Of a stretch of DNA of 64,000 nucleotides, positions 37,683 through 46,137 are shown piece after piece (the first letter of the stretch is position 1; every line of letters starts with the position of its first letter). The DNA comes from Mycolicibacterium grossiae (GTDB taxonomy: Bacteria; Actinomycetota; Actinomycetes; Mycobacteriales; Mycobacteriaceae): contig NZ_CP043474.1 in assembly GCF_008329645.1 (NCBI RefSeq), forward strand, positions 3,720,001 through 3,784,000. The letters are read 5' to 3'. The position numbers were made by a program, and so were the translations under genes. The notes beneath the pieces were generated by a model. It was not told the origin of the DNA. It saw only the letters and a program-made list of their open reading frames with translations, and ran no database searches.

Positions 37683-39506
37683 GTGCGCCGACTCATCGGG
37701 TGGTCGATCCTGGTGGGGCTCATCGCCATCGGGCTGCTGTGGCCGGTGCCGTTCGCCGGCGGATCGTCGGGCGGCGGAGCGCAGGACGCCGCCGAGGATC
37801 CCGTCGTCATCACCGACTACCGCGCCGACCTCGTCGTCACCGCCGACGGCACGTTGCAGGCGGTCGAGACCATCACCGGCGACTTCCCGGCCGGGCGGCA
37901 CGGCATCTTCCGCTACTGGGACGTGGCGAACCAGAACGACGCGTCGGTGCGGCAACGCCCGGAGATCGCGTCGATCTCCCTCGACGGTCAGCCGGTGAAC
38001 CACCAACTGCTGTGGGAGGACGCCGACCGCTTCCGCGTCGCGAAGATCGGCGACCCGGACAGCACGCTCATCCCCGGTGAGCACGTCTACGAGATCCGCT
38101 ACCGCATCCGCGGCGTGCTCGACCCGGCGGGCAGCGGCGCCGACCGCCGCTTCGCCGGCGCCGTGGGCCGACCCGACGCCGGGGCGTCGGCGTTCTACTG
38201 GAACGTCGTCGCGCCGTCGTGGAACAACCGCATCGACCGGGTCCGGGTCCGGGTCACCCTGCCCGCGGCCGTGCCCGGCGCCGCGTGCTCGGTGGGCTTC
38301 GGCGTCGGACGGGCCTGCACCGACCTCGCCGTGCGCGGCGACACCGTCGAGTTCGGCGCCGCGAACCTGCCGCCCCGCACCCCGGTCACCGTGCGCGCCG
38401 CGGTCGACGCGCCGCCGCCGCCGCGGGGGGAACTGCCCTGGCCGCAGCGCTGGGACCGCGTCCTCGGGCAGTCCGCGATCGCCGCCGTGTGGGTGCTGGG
38501 CATCGCCGTCGCGGCCGGCGCGCTGGGCTACCTCTGGTACCGCTCCACGGTCGAGCCGCCGCCGGGCTTCCCCGTGCAGTACGCGCCGCCACCCGGTCTG
38601 GGACCGGTGCAGACCGAGTTCATCCGCACCGAGAGCGTCCCCGGCAACGGGCTGACGGCCACGTTGTTCCACCTGGCCGACCGGGGCCTCGTCGAACTCC
38701 GGCAGGTCAACGCCTCGCACTGGGACGTCCGTGGAACCGCGCAGCGCAGTGCCTGGGCGGACGTCGACCCCGTCGGCGTCGCGGTCGGCTCCGCGCTGAA
38801 GGTGATGGGCCCCGGCACCGAGTTCGAGGCGAAGAAGACGGCGTCGTCCGGCAAGAAGCTGGAGAAGGCGAAGGCCGACATGGCCGTCGCGGTCCGAAAG
38901 TGGGCGGCCGACGAGGGATTGGTGGAGAAGCGCCGCGCGGAACTGTGGGTCCGGTCGGCCAACGCGCTGGCCGCGATCCTCGCGCTGTGCGGCTTCCTCC
39001 GCTGGGGTTTTCCCGCCACGATGTGGGGCCTGCCGTTCGCCGTCTTCTTCGCGGCCACCGTCCGCGCGTGGGCCGACGGCGTCGGCAGCAGGCGCACCGC
39101 CAAGGGCCGCGAACTGTGGTCGGCCGCCGGCGGTTTCCACCGGCTGCTGGCGACCGACTCGGCGGAGACGCGGTTCGACTTCGCCGCCCGCAGGGACCTC
39201 TACACCGCCTACGTGCCCTATGCGGTGGCCGCCGGCACAGCAGCGCTGTGGGCCAAGAAGTACTCCGACGCGACGGGAGACGTTGCGCCGCAACCTGGTT
39301 GGTACCAGTCCTCGTCCTCGTCGGGCGGCTGGACCGCGGCGAGTTCCGGCGGCGGCGACTTCGACGGTTTCACCTCGGCGCTCACGTCGTCAATCGGTGC
39401 GTACACCGCGTCGCAGTCCTCCTCGTCGTCGGGTGGCGGGAGCAGTGGCGGGTCCAGCGGCGGCGGTGGCGGTGGCGGCGGCGGCGGAGGAGGCGGCTCG
39501 TGGTGA
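37683..39506 (+). CDS. DUF2207 membrane protein with Ser/Gly-rich tail
   Basis: 607 residues. An N-terminal hydrophobic segment (about 4-22) acts as signal or anchor. It is followed by an extracytoplasmic DUF2207 region (about 35-235), a transmembrane helix at about 262-284, a cytosolic-looking stretch and another hydrophobic hairpin at about 424-455. The last 70 residues are almost only Ser and Gly, ending in a run of 13 Gly then SW. DUF2207 proteins often neighbour LemA proteins and are of unknown function. GGGAGGTC precedes the GTG. Confidence 0.82.
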   Translation: MRRLIGWSILVGLIAIGLLWPVPFAGGSSGGGAQDAAEDPVVITDYRADLVVTADGTLQAVETITGDFPAGRHGIFRYWDVANQNDASVRQRPEIASISLDGQPVNHQLLWEDADRFRVAKIGDPDSTLIPGEHVYEIRYRIRGVLDPAGSGADRRFAGAVGRPDAGASAFYWNVVAPSWNNRIDRVRVRVTLPAAVPGAACSVGFGVGRACTDLAVRGDTVEFGAANLPPRTPVTVRAAVDAPPPPRGELPWPQRWDRVLGQSAIAAVWVLGIAVAAGALGYLWYRSTVEPPPGFPVQYAPPPGLGPVQTEFIRTESVPGNGLTATLFHLADRGLVELRQVNASHWDVRGTAQRSAWADVDPVGVAVGSALKVMGPGTEFEAKKTASSGKKLEKAKADMAVAVRKWAADEGLVEKRRAELWVRSANALAAILALCGFLRWGFPATMWGLPFAVFFAATVRAWADGVGSRRTAKGRELWSAAGGFHRLLATDSAETRFDFAARRDLYTAYVPYAVAAGTAALWAKKYSDATGDVAPQPGWYQSSSSSGGWTAASSGGGDFDGFTSALTSSIGAYTASQSSSSSGGGSSGGSSGGGGGGGGGGGGGSW

Positions 39507-40036
39507 CGTTCGGCTTGACGGTGCTGCTGGTGGTGCTCGTCGCGGTGCTGGCCCTCGTCCTGGTGGGTTACAACAAGATCCGCACCGCCGACGTGCGGGT
39601 GGCCGAGGCGCTGGCGGGCATCGACGTCGAACTGACCCGTCGCGCCGCGCTGATTCCCGGTGTGATGCATGCGGTGCAGACCCTCGCCGACCACGAGCTG
39701 GCGGTGCTGGACCGCGTCACCGCCGCCAACGCCGCGCTCGCCGCGGCCACCGGCGGCCCGTCGGTGGCTCGGCGCAGCGCCGCCCAGCGGGATCTCGACG
39801 ACGCCGTCGGCCGTGCCGTCGCCGCCGCCCGGACCAGCCCTTCGCTCGCGTCGTCGGCCGCGTTCGCGGACCTGCAGCAGCAGCTGGCGGCCACCGAGAA
39901 CACGCTGGCCTTCGCCCGGCAGTACTACAACGACGCGGTCGCGACACTCAACCGGCTGGTCACCACGCTGCCGTGGATGGTGGTCGCGCCGCTGGCCGGC
40001 GTCCCCGAACGCGAGTACTACCAGCTGCCGCGCTAG
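39503..40036 (+). CDS. LemA family protein
   Basis: 177 residues. One N-terminal transmembrane helix (about 5-22) is followed by a long alpha-helical domain. The family pattern is YNKIRTADVRVAEALAGIDV-ELTRRAALIPGV-HELAVLDRVTAAN, and YYNDAVATLNRL lies near the C-terminus. Function unknown. The GTG at 39503 overlaps the DUF2207 stop (GTGA), so the pair is translationally coupled and probably acts as one complex. Confidence 0.88.
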   Translation: MTFGLTVLLVVLVAVLALVLVGYNKIRTADVRVAEALAGIDVELTRRAALIPGVMHAVQTLADHELAVLDRVTAANAALAAATGGPSVARRSAAQRDLDDAVGRAVAAARTSPSLASSAAFADLQQQLAATENTLAFARQYYNDAVATLNRLVTTLPWMVVAPLAGVPEREYYQLPR

Positions 40037-40073
40037 CCTTCGACCCCTGCCGCCCCCGAACCCCGGAAGGACC

Positions 40074-41000
40074 ATGCGAATCGTCTTCGCGGGCACACCC
40101 GAGCCCGCACTGCCGTCCCTGCGCCGCCTGATCGACTCGCCGCGCCACGACGTCGTCGCCGTGCTGACCCGGCCCGACGCGGCGTCCGGCCGCCGCGGCC
40201 GGCCCGCTCCGTCGCCCGTCGCGGCCCTCGCGCTCGAGGCGGGCATCCCGGTCCTGCGTCCGGAGCGCCCCAACTCCGCCGAGTTCGTCGCCGAACTGGG
40301 CGAGCTGGCGCCGGAGTGCTGCGCGGTGGTGGCCTACGGCGCGCTGCTGCGCGACGGGCTGCTGGCTGTCCCGCCGCACGGGTGGATCAACCTGCACTTC
40401 TCGCTGCTGCCGGCGTGGCGCGGCGCGGCGCCCGTGCAAGCCGCCATCGCCGCGGGGGACACCGTCACCGGGGCCACCACGTTCCGGATCGAACCGGACC
40501 TGGACTCCGGCCCCGTGTTCGGCGTGGTGACCGAGACCATCCGCCCCACCGACACCGCCGGCGACCTGCTGGGACGCCTCGCGACGACCGGCGCGGGCCT
40601 GCTGGAGACCACGCTCGACGGGATCGCCGACGGCGCCCTGCACGCGGTCGCACAGCCCGCCGACGGCATCACGGTCGCGCCGAAGATCACCGTCGAGGAG
40701 GCGCGCGTGCGGTGGGACCTGCCCGCCCACGTGGTGGACCGCCGGATCCGGGCGGTCACGCCCAACCCCGGCGCGTGGACCATGATCGGGGACCTGCGCG
40801 TCAAGGTCGGGCCGGTGCTGCCGACCGAACGGGATCCCCTGCCGCCCGGCGCCATCCGCGCCGACAAGGCCGGCGTGCACGTGGGCACCGCGTCGTCGCC
40901 GGTGACGCTGGGCTGGATCCAGCCGCCGGGCAAGAAGCCCATGGCGGCCGCGGACTGGGCGCGCGGCGCCCGCCTCGACGACACGGCGCGCGCCTCGTGA
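40074..41000 (+). CDS. fmt: methionyl-tRNA formyltransferase
   Basis: 308 residues; formylates initiator Met-tRNA using 10-formyl-THF. The catalytic N106 and H108 are in NLHFSLLPAWRGAAP, with the Asp in PDLDSGPV at about 143. A C-terminal OB-type tRNA-binding domain begins at about 205. GGAAGG at 40065-40070 precedes the ATG. A TAGCCT box at 40034-40039 could serve as a -10. No def gene lies beside it; rsmB follows with a 4-nt overlap. Confidence 0.96.
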   Translation: MRIVFAGTPEPALPSLRRLIDSPRHDVVAVLTRPDAASGRRGRPAPSPVAALALEAGIPVLRPERPNSAEFVAELGELAPECCAVVAYGALLRDGLLAVPPHGWINLHFSLLPAWRGAAPVQAAIAAGDTVTGATTFRIEPDLDSGPVFGVVTETIRPTDTAGDLLGRLATTGAGLLETTLDGIADGALHAVAQPADGITVAPKITVEEARVRWDLPAHVVDRRIRAVTPNPGAWTMIGDLRVKVGPVLPTERDPLPPGAIRADKAGVHVGTASSPVTLGWIQPPGKKPMAAADWARGARLDDTARAS

Positions 41001-42382
41001 CCCGGCCGCAGCGCGGGCGCGGCGGACCCCGCGGTCCGCGCCGCACGCCGCTCGACCCGGCCCGGCGGGTGGCCTTCGACGTCCTGCGGGCGGTGTCCGA
41101 GCGCGACGCCTACGCCAACCTGACGCTGCCCGCCATGCTGCGCGACCGCGACGTCACCGGGCGCGACGCCGCCTTCGCCACCGAGCTGGCCTACGGCACC
41201 TGCCGCAGCCTCGGCCTGCTCGACGCCGTGATCGTCGCCGCCGCGGGACGCCCGCTCGAGCGCATCGACCCGGTGCTGCTCGACCTGCTGCGCCTCGGCG
41301 CCTACCAGCTGCTGCGCACCCGCGTCGACGCGCACGCCGCCGTCAACACCACCGTCGAGCAGGCGGCCATCGAGTTCGATTCCGCGCGAGCGGGTTTCGT
41401 CAACGGCGTGCTGCGGACCATCTCGGCCAGGGACGAGGCGCAGTGGGTCGCCGAGCTGGCGCCCGCCGCGGCGGGCGACCCCATCGGCCACCTCGCCTTC
41501 ACCCACGCCCACCCGCGGTGGATCGCCCAGTCGTTCGCCGACGCGCTCGGCGCCGACGCCGGCGAGCTACCGGCACTGCTCGACAGTGACGACGCGCGGC
41601 CGGTGGTGCACCTGGCCGCCCGCCCGGGCGGCACGACGGCCGCCGACCTCGCCGCCGCGGTCGACGGCGAGATCGGCCGGTACTCGCCGTACGCGGTCTA
41701 CCTGCCGGGCGGTGACCCCGGCCGGCTGGCGGCGATCCGCGACGGCGCGGCCCAGGTGCAGGACGAGGGCAGCCAGCTCGTCGCCCGCGCGCTCACCCTG
41801 GCGCCGGTCGACGACGACGGCGGACGCTGGCTGGATCTGTGCGCGGGACCGGGCGGCAAGACGGCGCTGCTCGCCGGGCTGGCGGCGCAGACCGGCGCGC
41901 GGGTGACGGCCGTCGAACCCACCGAGCACCGCGCCGACCTCGTCGAGCAGAACACCCGCGGGCTCGGCGTGGAGGTCCTGCGCGTCGACGGCCGCGACAC
42001 CGGCCTGCCCGCCGGCTCCTTCGACCGCGTCCTGGTCGATGCGCCGTGCACGGGTCTCGGTGCGCTGCGCCGCCGCCCGGAGGCGCGCTGGCGTCGCCGG
42101 CCCGGCGACGTGGGGCCGCTGGCCAAGCTGCAGCGCGAGTTGCTGGCGTCGGCGATCGCGCTGACCCGGCCGGGCGGCGTGGTGCTGTACGCCACGTGCT
42201 CACCGCACCTCGCCGAGACCGTGGGCGTGGTCGCCGACGCCCTGCGCCGCCAGCCGGTGCGGGCGCTGGACACCTGGCCGCTGTTCGACCCGGTGCCGGC
42301 GGGGACGGGTCCGCACGTGCAGCTGTGGCCGCATCGGCACGGGACGGACGCGATGTTCGCCGCTGCGCTGGAAGTAGGCTGA
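40997..42382 (+). CDS. rsmB: 16S rRNA m5C967 methyltransferase (RsmB/Fmu family)
   Basis: 461 residues. An N-terminal NusB-like RNA-binding domain (about 15-150, AFDVLRAVSERDAYANL) precedes a SAM-dependent m5C methyltransferase domain with LDLCAGPGGKT at about 280. The two cysteines of the mechanism are C351 (DAPCTGLG) and C401 (YATCSPH). The GTG at 40997 overlaps the fmt stop by 4 nt. The fmt-rsmB-rpe order is as in other mycobacteria. Confidence 0.95.
   Translation: MTRPQRGRGGPRGPRRTPLDPARRVAFDVLRAVSERDAYANLTLPAMLRDRDVTGRDAAFATELAYGTCRSLGLLDAVIVAAAGRPLERIDPVLLDLLRLGAYQLLRTRVDAHAAVNTTVEQAAIEFDSARAGFVNGVLRTISARDEAQWVAELAPAAAGDPIGHLAFTHAHPRWIAQSFADALGADAGELPALLDSDDARPVVHLAARPGGTTAADLAAAVDGEIGRYSPYAVYLPGGDPGRLAAIRDGAAQVQDEGSQLVARALTLAPVDDDGGRWLDLCAGPGGKTALLAGLAAQTGARVTAVEPTEHRADLVEQNTRGLGVEVLRVDGRDTGLPAGSFDRVLVDAPCTGLGALRRRPEARWRRRPGDVGPLAKLQRELLASAIALTRPGGVVLYATCSPHLAETVGVVADALRRQPVRALDTWPLFDPVPAGTGPHVQLWPHRHGTDAMFAAALEVG
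42375..42380 (+). promoter_or_regulatory. putative -10 box (TAGGCT) for leaderless rpe
   Basis: TAGGCT ends 7 nt before the rpe ATG at 42388. It overlaps the rsmB stop, and no Shine-Dalgarno is seen. Confidence 0.4.
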
Positions 42383-42387
42383 CCGCC

Positions 42388-43074
42388 ATGACCGGCCACT
42401 CCCGCGAACCGCTCATCGCGCCGTCGATCCTCTCCGCGGACTTCGCCCGCCTGGCCGAGGAGACCGCGGCGGTGCACGGCGCGGACTGGCTGCACGTCGA
42501 CGTCATGGACAACCACTTCGTGCCCAACCTGACGCTGGGCCTGCCGGTGGTGGAGAGCCTGCTGAAGGTCACCGACATCCCGATGGACTGCCATCTGATG
42601 ATCGAGGACCCGGCCCGGTGGGCGCCGCCGTACGCCGAGGCCGGCGCCTACAACGTCACCTTCCACGCCGAGGCGACCGACGATCCGCGGGCCGTGGCGC
42701 GCGACATCCGGGCCGCGGGCGCGAAGGCCGGTCTGAGCGTCAAGCCGGGCACCGCCATCGAGCCGTACCTGGAGATCCTGCGCGACTTCGACACCCTGCT
42801 CGTCATGTCGGTCGAACCCGGCTTCGGCGGCCAGAAGTTCATCCCCGAGGTGCTGAGCAAGGTGACGGCCGTCCGGCGCCTCGTCGACTCCGGCGACCTC
42901 ACCGTCGTGGTGGAGATCGACGGCGGCATCAACGACGACACGATCAGCGCGGCCGCCGAGGCCGGGGTGGACTGCTTCGTGGCCGGGTCGGCGGTGTACA
43001 ACGCAGCGGATCCCGCCGAGGCCGTGGCCGCTCTGCGACGCAAGGCGGCGGCCGCGTCGGCCCACCTGTCGTGA
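42388..43074 (+). CDS. rpe: ribulose-phosphate 3-epimerase
   Basis: 228 residues, TIM barrel; interconverts ribulose 5-phosphate and xylulose 5-phosphate. The metal and catalytic motifs APSILSADFARL, LHVDVMDNHFVPN, MDCHLMIEDP and EPGFGGQKF are intact, as is the phosphate-binding VVEIDGGIN then VAGSAVY near the C-terminus. Linkage to ribD is functional, since ribulose 5-phosphate is also a precursor of riboflavin. Confidence 0.97.
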   Translation: MTGHSREPLIAPSILSADFARLAEETAAVHGADWLHVDVMDNHFVPNLTLGLPVVESLLKVTDIPMDCHLMIEDPARWAPPYAEAGAYNVTFHAEATDDPRAVARDIRAAGAKAGLSVKPGTAIEPYLEILRDFDTLLVMSVEPGFGGQKFIPEVLSKVTAVRRLVDSGDLTVVVEIDGGINDDTISAAAEAGVDCFVAGSAVYNAADPAEAVAALRRKAAAASAHLS

Positions 43075-44105
43075 CGGTGCCCGTGACGCCCGAGGCGGCG
43101 ATGCGGCGCGCCATCGAGCTGGCCGAGGACGTCAAGGGCACCACCTACCCGAATCCGCCGGTGGGCGCGGTCGTGCTCGACCGCGACGGGGAGATCGTCG
43201 GCGTCGGCGCCACCGAGCCGCCCGGCGGCCCGCACGCCGAGGTGCTGGCACTGCGGCGCGCCGGGACCCGCGCCGCGGGCGGCACCGCGGTGGTCACCCT
43301 CGAACCGTGCAACCACCACGGCCGTACCCCGCCGTGCGTCGACGCGCTGCTCGCCGCCGGGGTCGGCACCGTCGTCTACGCGGTCGCCGACCCCAACCCG
43401 GTCGCGTCGGGCGGCTCGGCGCGGCTGACCGCCGCCGGGGTGGACGTCCGCTCCGGCGTACTCGCCGACGACGTCGCGGCGGGACCGCTGCGGCAGTGGC
43501 TGCACAAGCTCTCGACCGGCCGTCCGCACGTGACGTGGAAGTTCGCCGCGAGCGTGGACGGCCGCAGCGCGGCCGCCGACGGCAGCAGCCAGTGGATCAC
43601 CGGCGAGGCGGCGCGCGCCGACGTGCACCGCATCCGCGCGGTCGTCGACGCCATCGTGGTCGGAACGGGCACGGTGTTCGCCGACGACCCGACGCTCACC
43701 GCGCGGCGGCCCGACGGCGGCCTCGCCGACCGCCAGCCGCTGCGGGTGGTGGTGGGGGAGCGGGAAATCCCGTCGGAGGCGAAGGTGCTCAACGACGACT
43801 CGCGCACCATGGTGATCCGCACGCGCGATCCCCGGGAGGTCATCGCCGCGCTGTCGGACCGGACCGACGTGCTGCTCGAGGGCGGTCCCACGCTCGCCGG
43901 GGCTTTCCTGCGCGCCGGCGCGGTCGACCGGATCCTCGCCTACGTCGCCCCGATCTTGCTGGGCGGGCCCGTCGTCGCCGTCGATGACGTCGGCGTGGGA
44001 GGCATCGGGCAGGCGCACCGCTGGCGGTTCGACGGCGTCGCGCAGATCGGGCCGGATCTGCGGCTCAGCCTGGTTCCCGGCCCGCCGGGTGGCGGCGGTC
44101 ACTGA
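43071..44105 (+). CDS. ribD: bifunctional riboflavin deaminase/reductase RibD (RibG)
   Basis: 344 residues; second and third steps of riboflavin synthesis. The N-terminal zinc deaminase has H55-A-E57 and EPC80NHHGRTPPC89. The reductase half starts at about 155 (HVTWKFAASVDGRSAAADG) with GTGTVFADDPTLT and the EGGPTLAGAFL loop. The GTG at 43071 overlaps the rpe stop by 4 nt. The remaining rib genes lie 2.8 kb further on, beyond the P55-lprG pair. Confidence 0.96.
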   Translation: MTVPVTPEAAMRRAIELAEDVKGTTYPNPPVGAVVLDRDGEIVGVGATEPPGGPHAEVLALRRAGTRAAGGTAVVTLEPCNHHGRTPPCVDALLAAGVGTVVYAVADPNPVASGGSARLTAAGVDVRSGVLADDVAAGPLRQWLHKLSTGRPHVTWKFAASVDGRSAAADGSSQWITGEAARADVHRIRAVVDAIVVGTGTVFADDPTLTARRPDGGLADRQPLRVVVGEREIPSEAKVLNDDSRTMVIRTRDPREVIAALSDRTDVLLEGGPTLAGAFLRAGAVDRILAYVAPILLGGPVVAVDDVGVGGIGQAHRWRFDGVAQIGPDLRLSLVPGPPGGGGH

Positions 44106-44240
44106 GGTCGCTGAGATCCGCACCGCTTCGGACCGACCCACGTGAGCCCGGTCACCAAGATCGCCGGGAATTCGGCGACTCGTTACCCGTTCGAGACCCG
44201 CGGTGGCGGTCGGGACACCCGTCGTGATGTTTCGGCTCCG

Positions 44241-44246
44241 TAGAAT
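44241..44246 (+). promoter_or_regulatory. putative -10 box (TAGAAT) of the small ORF
   Basis: TAGAAT matches TANNNT well. A start near 44253 would give a leader of about 87 nt before the ATG at 44340. Confidence 0.45.
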
Positions 44247-44283
44247 CGAAGGTGTGTTCGGGCCGATCGGTCCGGTCACGCAT

Positions 44284-44318
44284 TCGCGCCTTACCGACGA
44301 AGTTCGGGCGAAGGTAAG
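44284..44318 (+). other. structured leader with two competing stems upstream of the small ORF
   Basis: CTTACC (44290-44295) pairs with GGTAAG (44313-44318). An overlapping alternative pairs TTCGCGCC (44284-44291) with GGGCGAA (44306-44312) with one mismatch or bulge. The two stems exclude each other, a pattern seen in regulatory leaders, but the evidence is pairing only. Confidence 0.3.
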
Positions 44319-44339
44319 CACGAGCAAAGGACGACGAGC

Positions 44340-44495
44340 ATGACTGCCCTGCAGGACTGGCTCAGTTTTCGCCCAGTCGATCAGTACGCGATCGTCGAGA
44401 TGGTCTGCCGCCCGCTGCGCGCAGTCCTCGGCGGCGCCGATCCGGCCGACCGGCCGAGCTTCCGGGTGCAACACCCCGGCATCGAGCGCTGCTGA
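44340..44495 (+). CDS. 51-residue hypothetical protein
   Basis: A short ORF, ATG at 44340 to TGA at 44493-44495, standing alone between ribD and the convergent efflux gene. The product begins MTALQDWLSFRPVDQYAI and ends HPGIERC with a C-terminal cysteine; a second cysteine is at about residue 23. It has no signal peptide or membrane helix. In favour of expression are a good -10 box, AAAGGA 10 nt before the ATG and a strong terminator just after the stop. I do not recognise the family. Confidence 0.5.
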   Translation: MTALQDWLSFRPVDQYAIVEMVCRPLRAVLGGADPADRPSFRVQHPGIERC

Positions 44496-44504
44496 CGCGT
44501 GACG

Positions 44505-44539
44505 ACGACCCCCGGGGCCACCGGCCTCGGGGGTCGTTT
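44505..44539. terminator. strong hairpin terminator between the small ORF and the efflux gene
   Basis: ACGACCCCCG (44505-44514) pairs perfectly with CGGGGGTCGT (44528-44537). The stem continues inward for five more pairs (one G-T) to a 3-nt loop, and TTT follows on the plus strand. It serves convergent transcripts. Confidence 0.8.
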
Positions 44540-44562
44540 CGCGTCTGGGGGACGGCGCGCGT

Positions 44563-46137
44563 CTAGGGGGTGACGCGCACGTCCTGCGCATCGGGGGTGG
44601 CGTCGGGGGCGGCCTCGACGTCCTCGGCCACGTCGTGCTTGCCGCTGATGAGCAGGCCGAGCAGCGCGCCGACCACGCACACCACGGCGGTGTCTAGGAA
44701 GATCTGCGCGTACTGCATGGTGTAGGCGGTGCGCACGTTCGCGGCCAGCTGCGCCCCGATCTCGATCAGGTTGGTGCCCTTGGGTTTCGGCAGTTCGGCG
44801 AGGTACTGGTTGAACTTGTACAGGCCCCACGCGCTGAGCGACGCGAGGCCGATCAGCATGCCGATCATGCGCGCGACGACCACCGAGGCCGACGCGATGC
44901 CGTGCTGGGTGCCGGGCACCGAGCGCAGCGTCGCCGAGGTGAGGGGTCCGATCACCAGGCCGAGGCCGACGCCGGCGAGTACCAGGTCGGTGTCAAACGT
45001 CGGCAGCGTGAACAACCCCAGGTCGTGCCGCGCCTCGAGCACGTCGACGGTCCAGTGCGACACCAGCCAGTAGCCGAACGCTGCGATCAGCAGTCCGACG
45101 AAGGCGACGATCCGGTCGCCGATCCGGGTGGCGATCCACCCGCCGAGCACCGCACCGATCGGCAGGGCGCCCAGGAACCACAGCAGCAGCAGCACGGTCT
45201 CGTTCTGCTCCTTGCCGAGCACGCCCTGGCCGAACAGTTCGACGTTGACCAGCGTGACCATGAGCGCGGCGCCGGTGCACAGCGACGCGCCCAGCGCACA
45301 CAGGAACGGCCGGAACTTCACTCCGGTGGGATCGATCAGCCGGGTGCGGGCGAACTTCTCCCAGACGAAGAACGCGATGGCCGCGACGAGCGCCGCGCCC
45401 AGCACCGGCAGGCCCCAGCTGGGGAAGACCTGCTTGCCGTCGGGCGACGGGTTGTACATGCCGAACACCATCAGACCCAGCGCCACGGCCAGCAGCAGGC
45501 CACCGACCACGTCGATCTTGGCCTTCGGCTGGTCCTCGTCGCGCGACGGGAGGCTGAAGTGGATCATCACCATCGCGATGATCGCGAGCGGCACGTTGAT
45601 CCAGAACACGTCGCGCCACGACGTCAGCGCCCACACCACGGCGACGCCGTACAGCGGGCCGAGCACGGCGCCGAGTTCCTGGGCCGCGCCGATGCCGCCG
45701 AGCACCGAGGCGCGGTTGCGGGCGTGCCACAGGTCGGCGGCCAGGGCCAGGGTGACCGGCAGCAGGGCGCCACTGGCCGTGCCCTGGATGAGGCGGCCGA
45801 TCACCATGGTGAACAGGTCGTCGGACAGCGCGGTCACCACCGACCCCGCGGCGAAACCGGCCAGGCTCAGCTGCAGGACGAGCTTGCGGCCGAAGCGGTC
45901 CGACGCGCGCCCCAGCAGCGGCATGGCCGCGATGTAGCCGAGCAGGTACATCGTGATGATCGGCGTGACGCGCTGGATCTGGTTCAGCGAGATGCCGATG
46001 TCCCGCATGATGTCGTTGATGATCGTGATGACGACGTAGGTGTCGAGCGCACCCAGCAGGACGGCGAGGCCGCCCGCGGTGATCGCGACCCGCCGGTTGG
46101 TGCCCTTCGGCGCGGCGGTCGCGTGGGCGCCGGCCAT
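44563..46137 (-). CDS. MFS efflux transporter, P55 (Rv1410c) type
   Basis: 524 residues with about 14 membrane helices, DHA2-type. Motif A GRASDRFGRKLV lies after TM2 and motif C-like GGIGAAQELGAVLGPLYG at TM5. In M. tuberculosis the partner pair LprG-P55 exports triacylglycerol/lipids and contributes to intrinsic drug tolerance. The ATG at 46137 shares one base with the lprG stop (TGATG), so the two are co-translated. The hydrophilic C-terminal tail is acidic. Confidence 0.93.
   Translation of the reverse strand: MAGAHATAAPKGTNRRVAITAGGLAVLLGALDTYVVITIINDIMRDIGISLNQIQRVTPIITMYLLGYIAAMPLLGRASDRFGRKLVLQLSLAGFAAGSVVTALSDDLFTMVIGRLIQGTASGALLPVTLALAADLWHARNRASVLGGIGAAQELGAVLGPLYGVAVVWALTSWRDVFWINVPLAIIAMVMIHFSLPSRDEDQPKAKIDVVGGLLLAVALGLMVFGMYNPSPDGKQVFPSWGLPVLGAALVAAIAFFVWEKFARTRLIDPTGVKFRPFLCALGASLCTGAALMVTLVNVELFGQGVLGKEQNETVLLLLWFLGALPIGAVLGGWIATRIGDRIVAFVGLLIAAFGYWLVSHWTVDVLEARHDLGLFTLPTFDTDLVLAGVGLGLVIGPLTSATLRSVPGTQHGIASASVVVARMIGMLIGLASLSAWGLYKFNQYLAELPKPKGTNLIEIGAQLAANVRTAYTMQYAQIFLDTAVVCVVGALLGLLISGKHDVAEDVEAAPDATPDAQDVRVTP

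Noticed and set aside
39420..39505. GGC/GGT-rich tract as a possible recombination hotspot or repeat element
   Set aside because: It is in frame with the DUF2207 gene and encodes its Ser/Gly tail; no separate element is needed to explain it.
44150..44215. tRNA-like GTTCGAGACCC element after ribD
   Set aside because: The bases flanking TTCGA do not form a T-stem, and no acceptor or anticodon stem can be folded.
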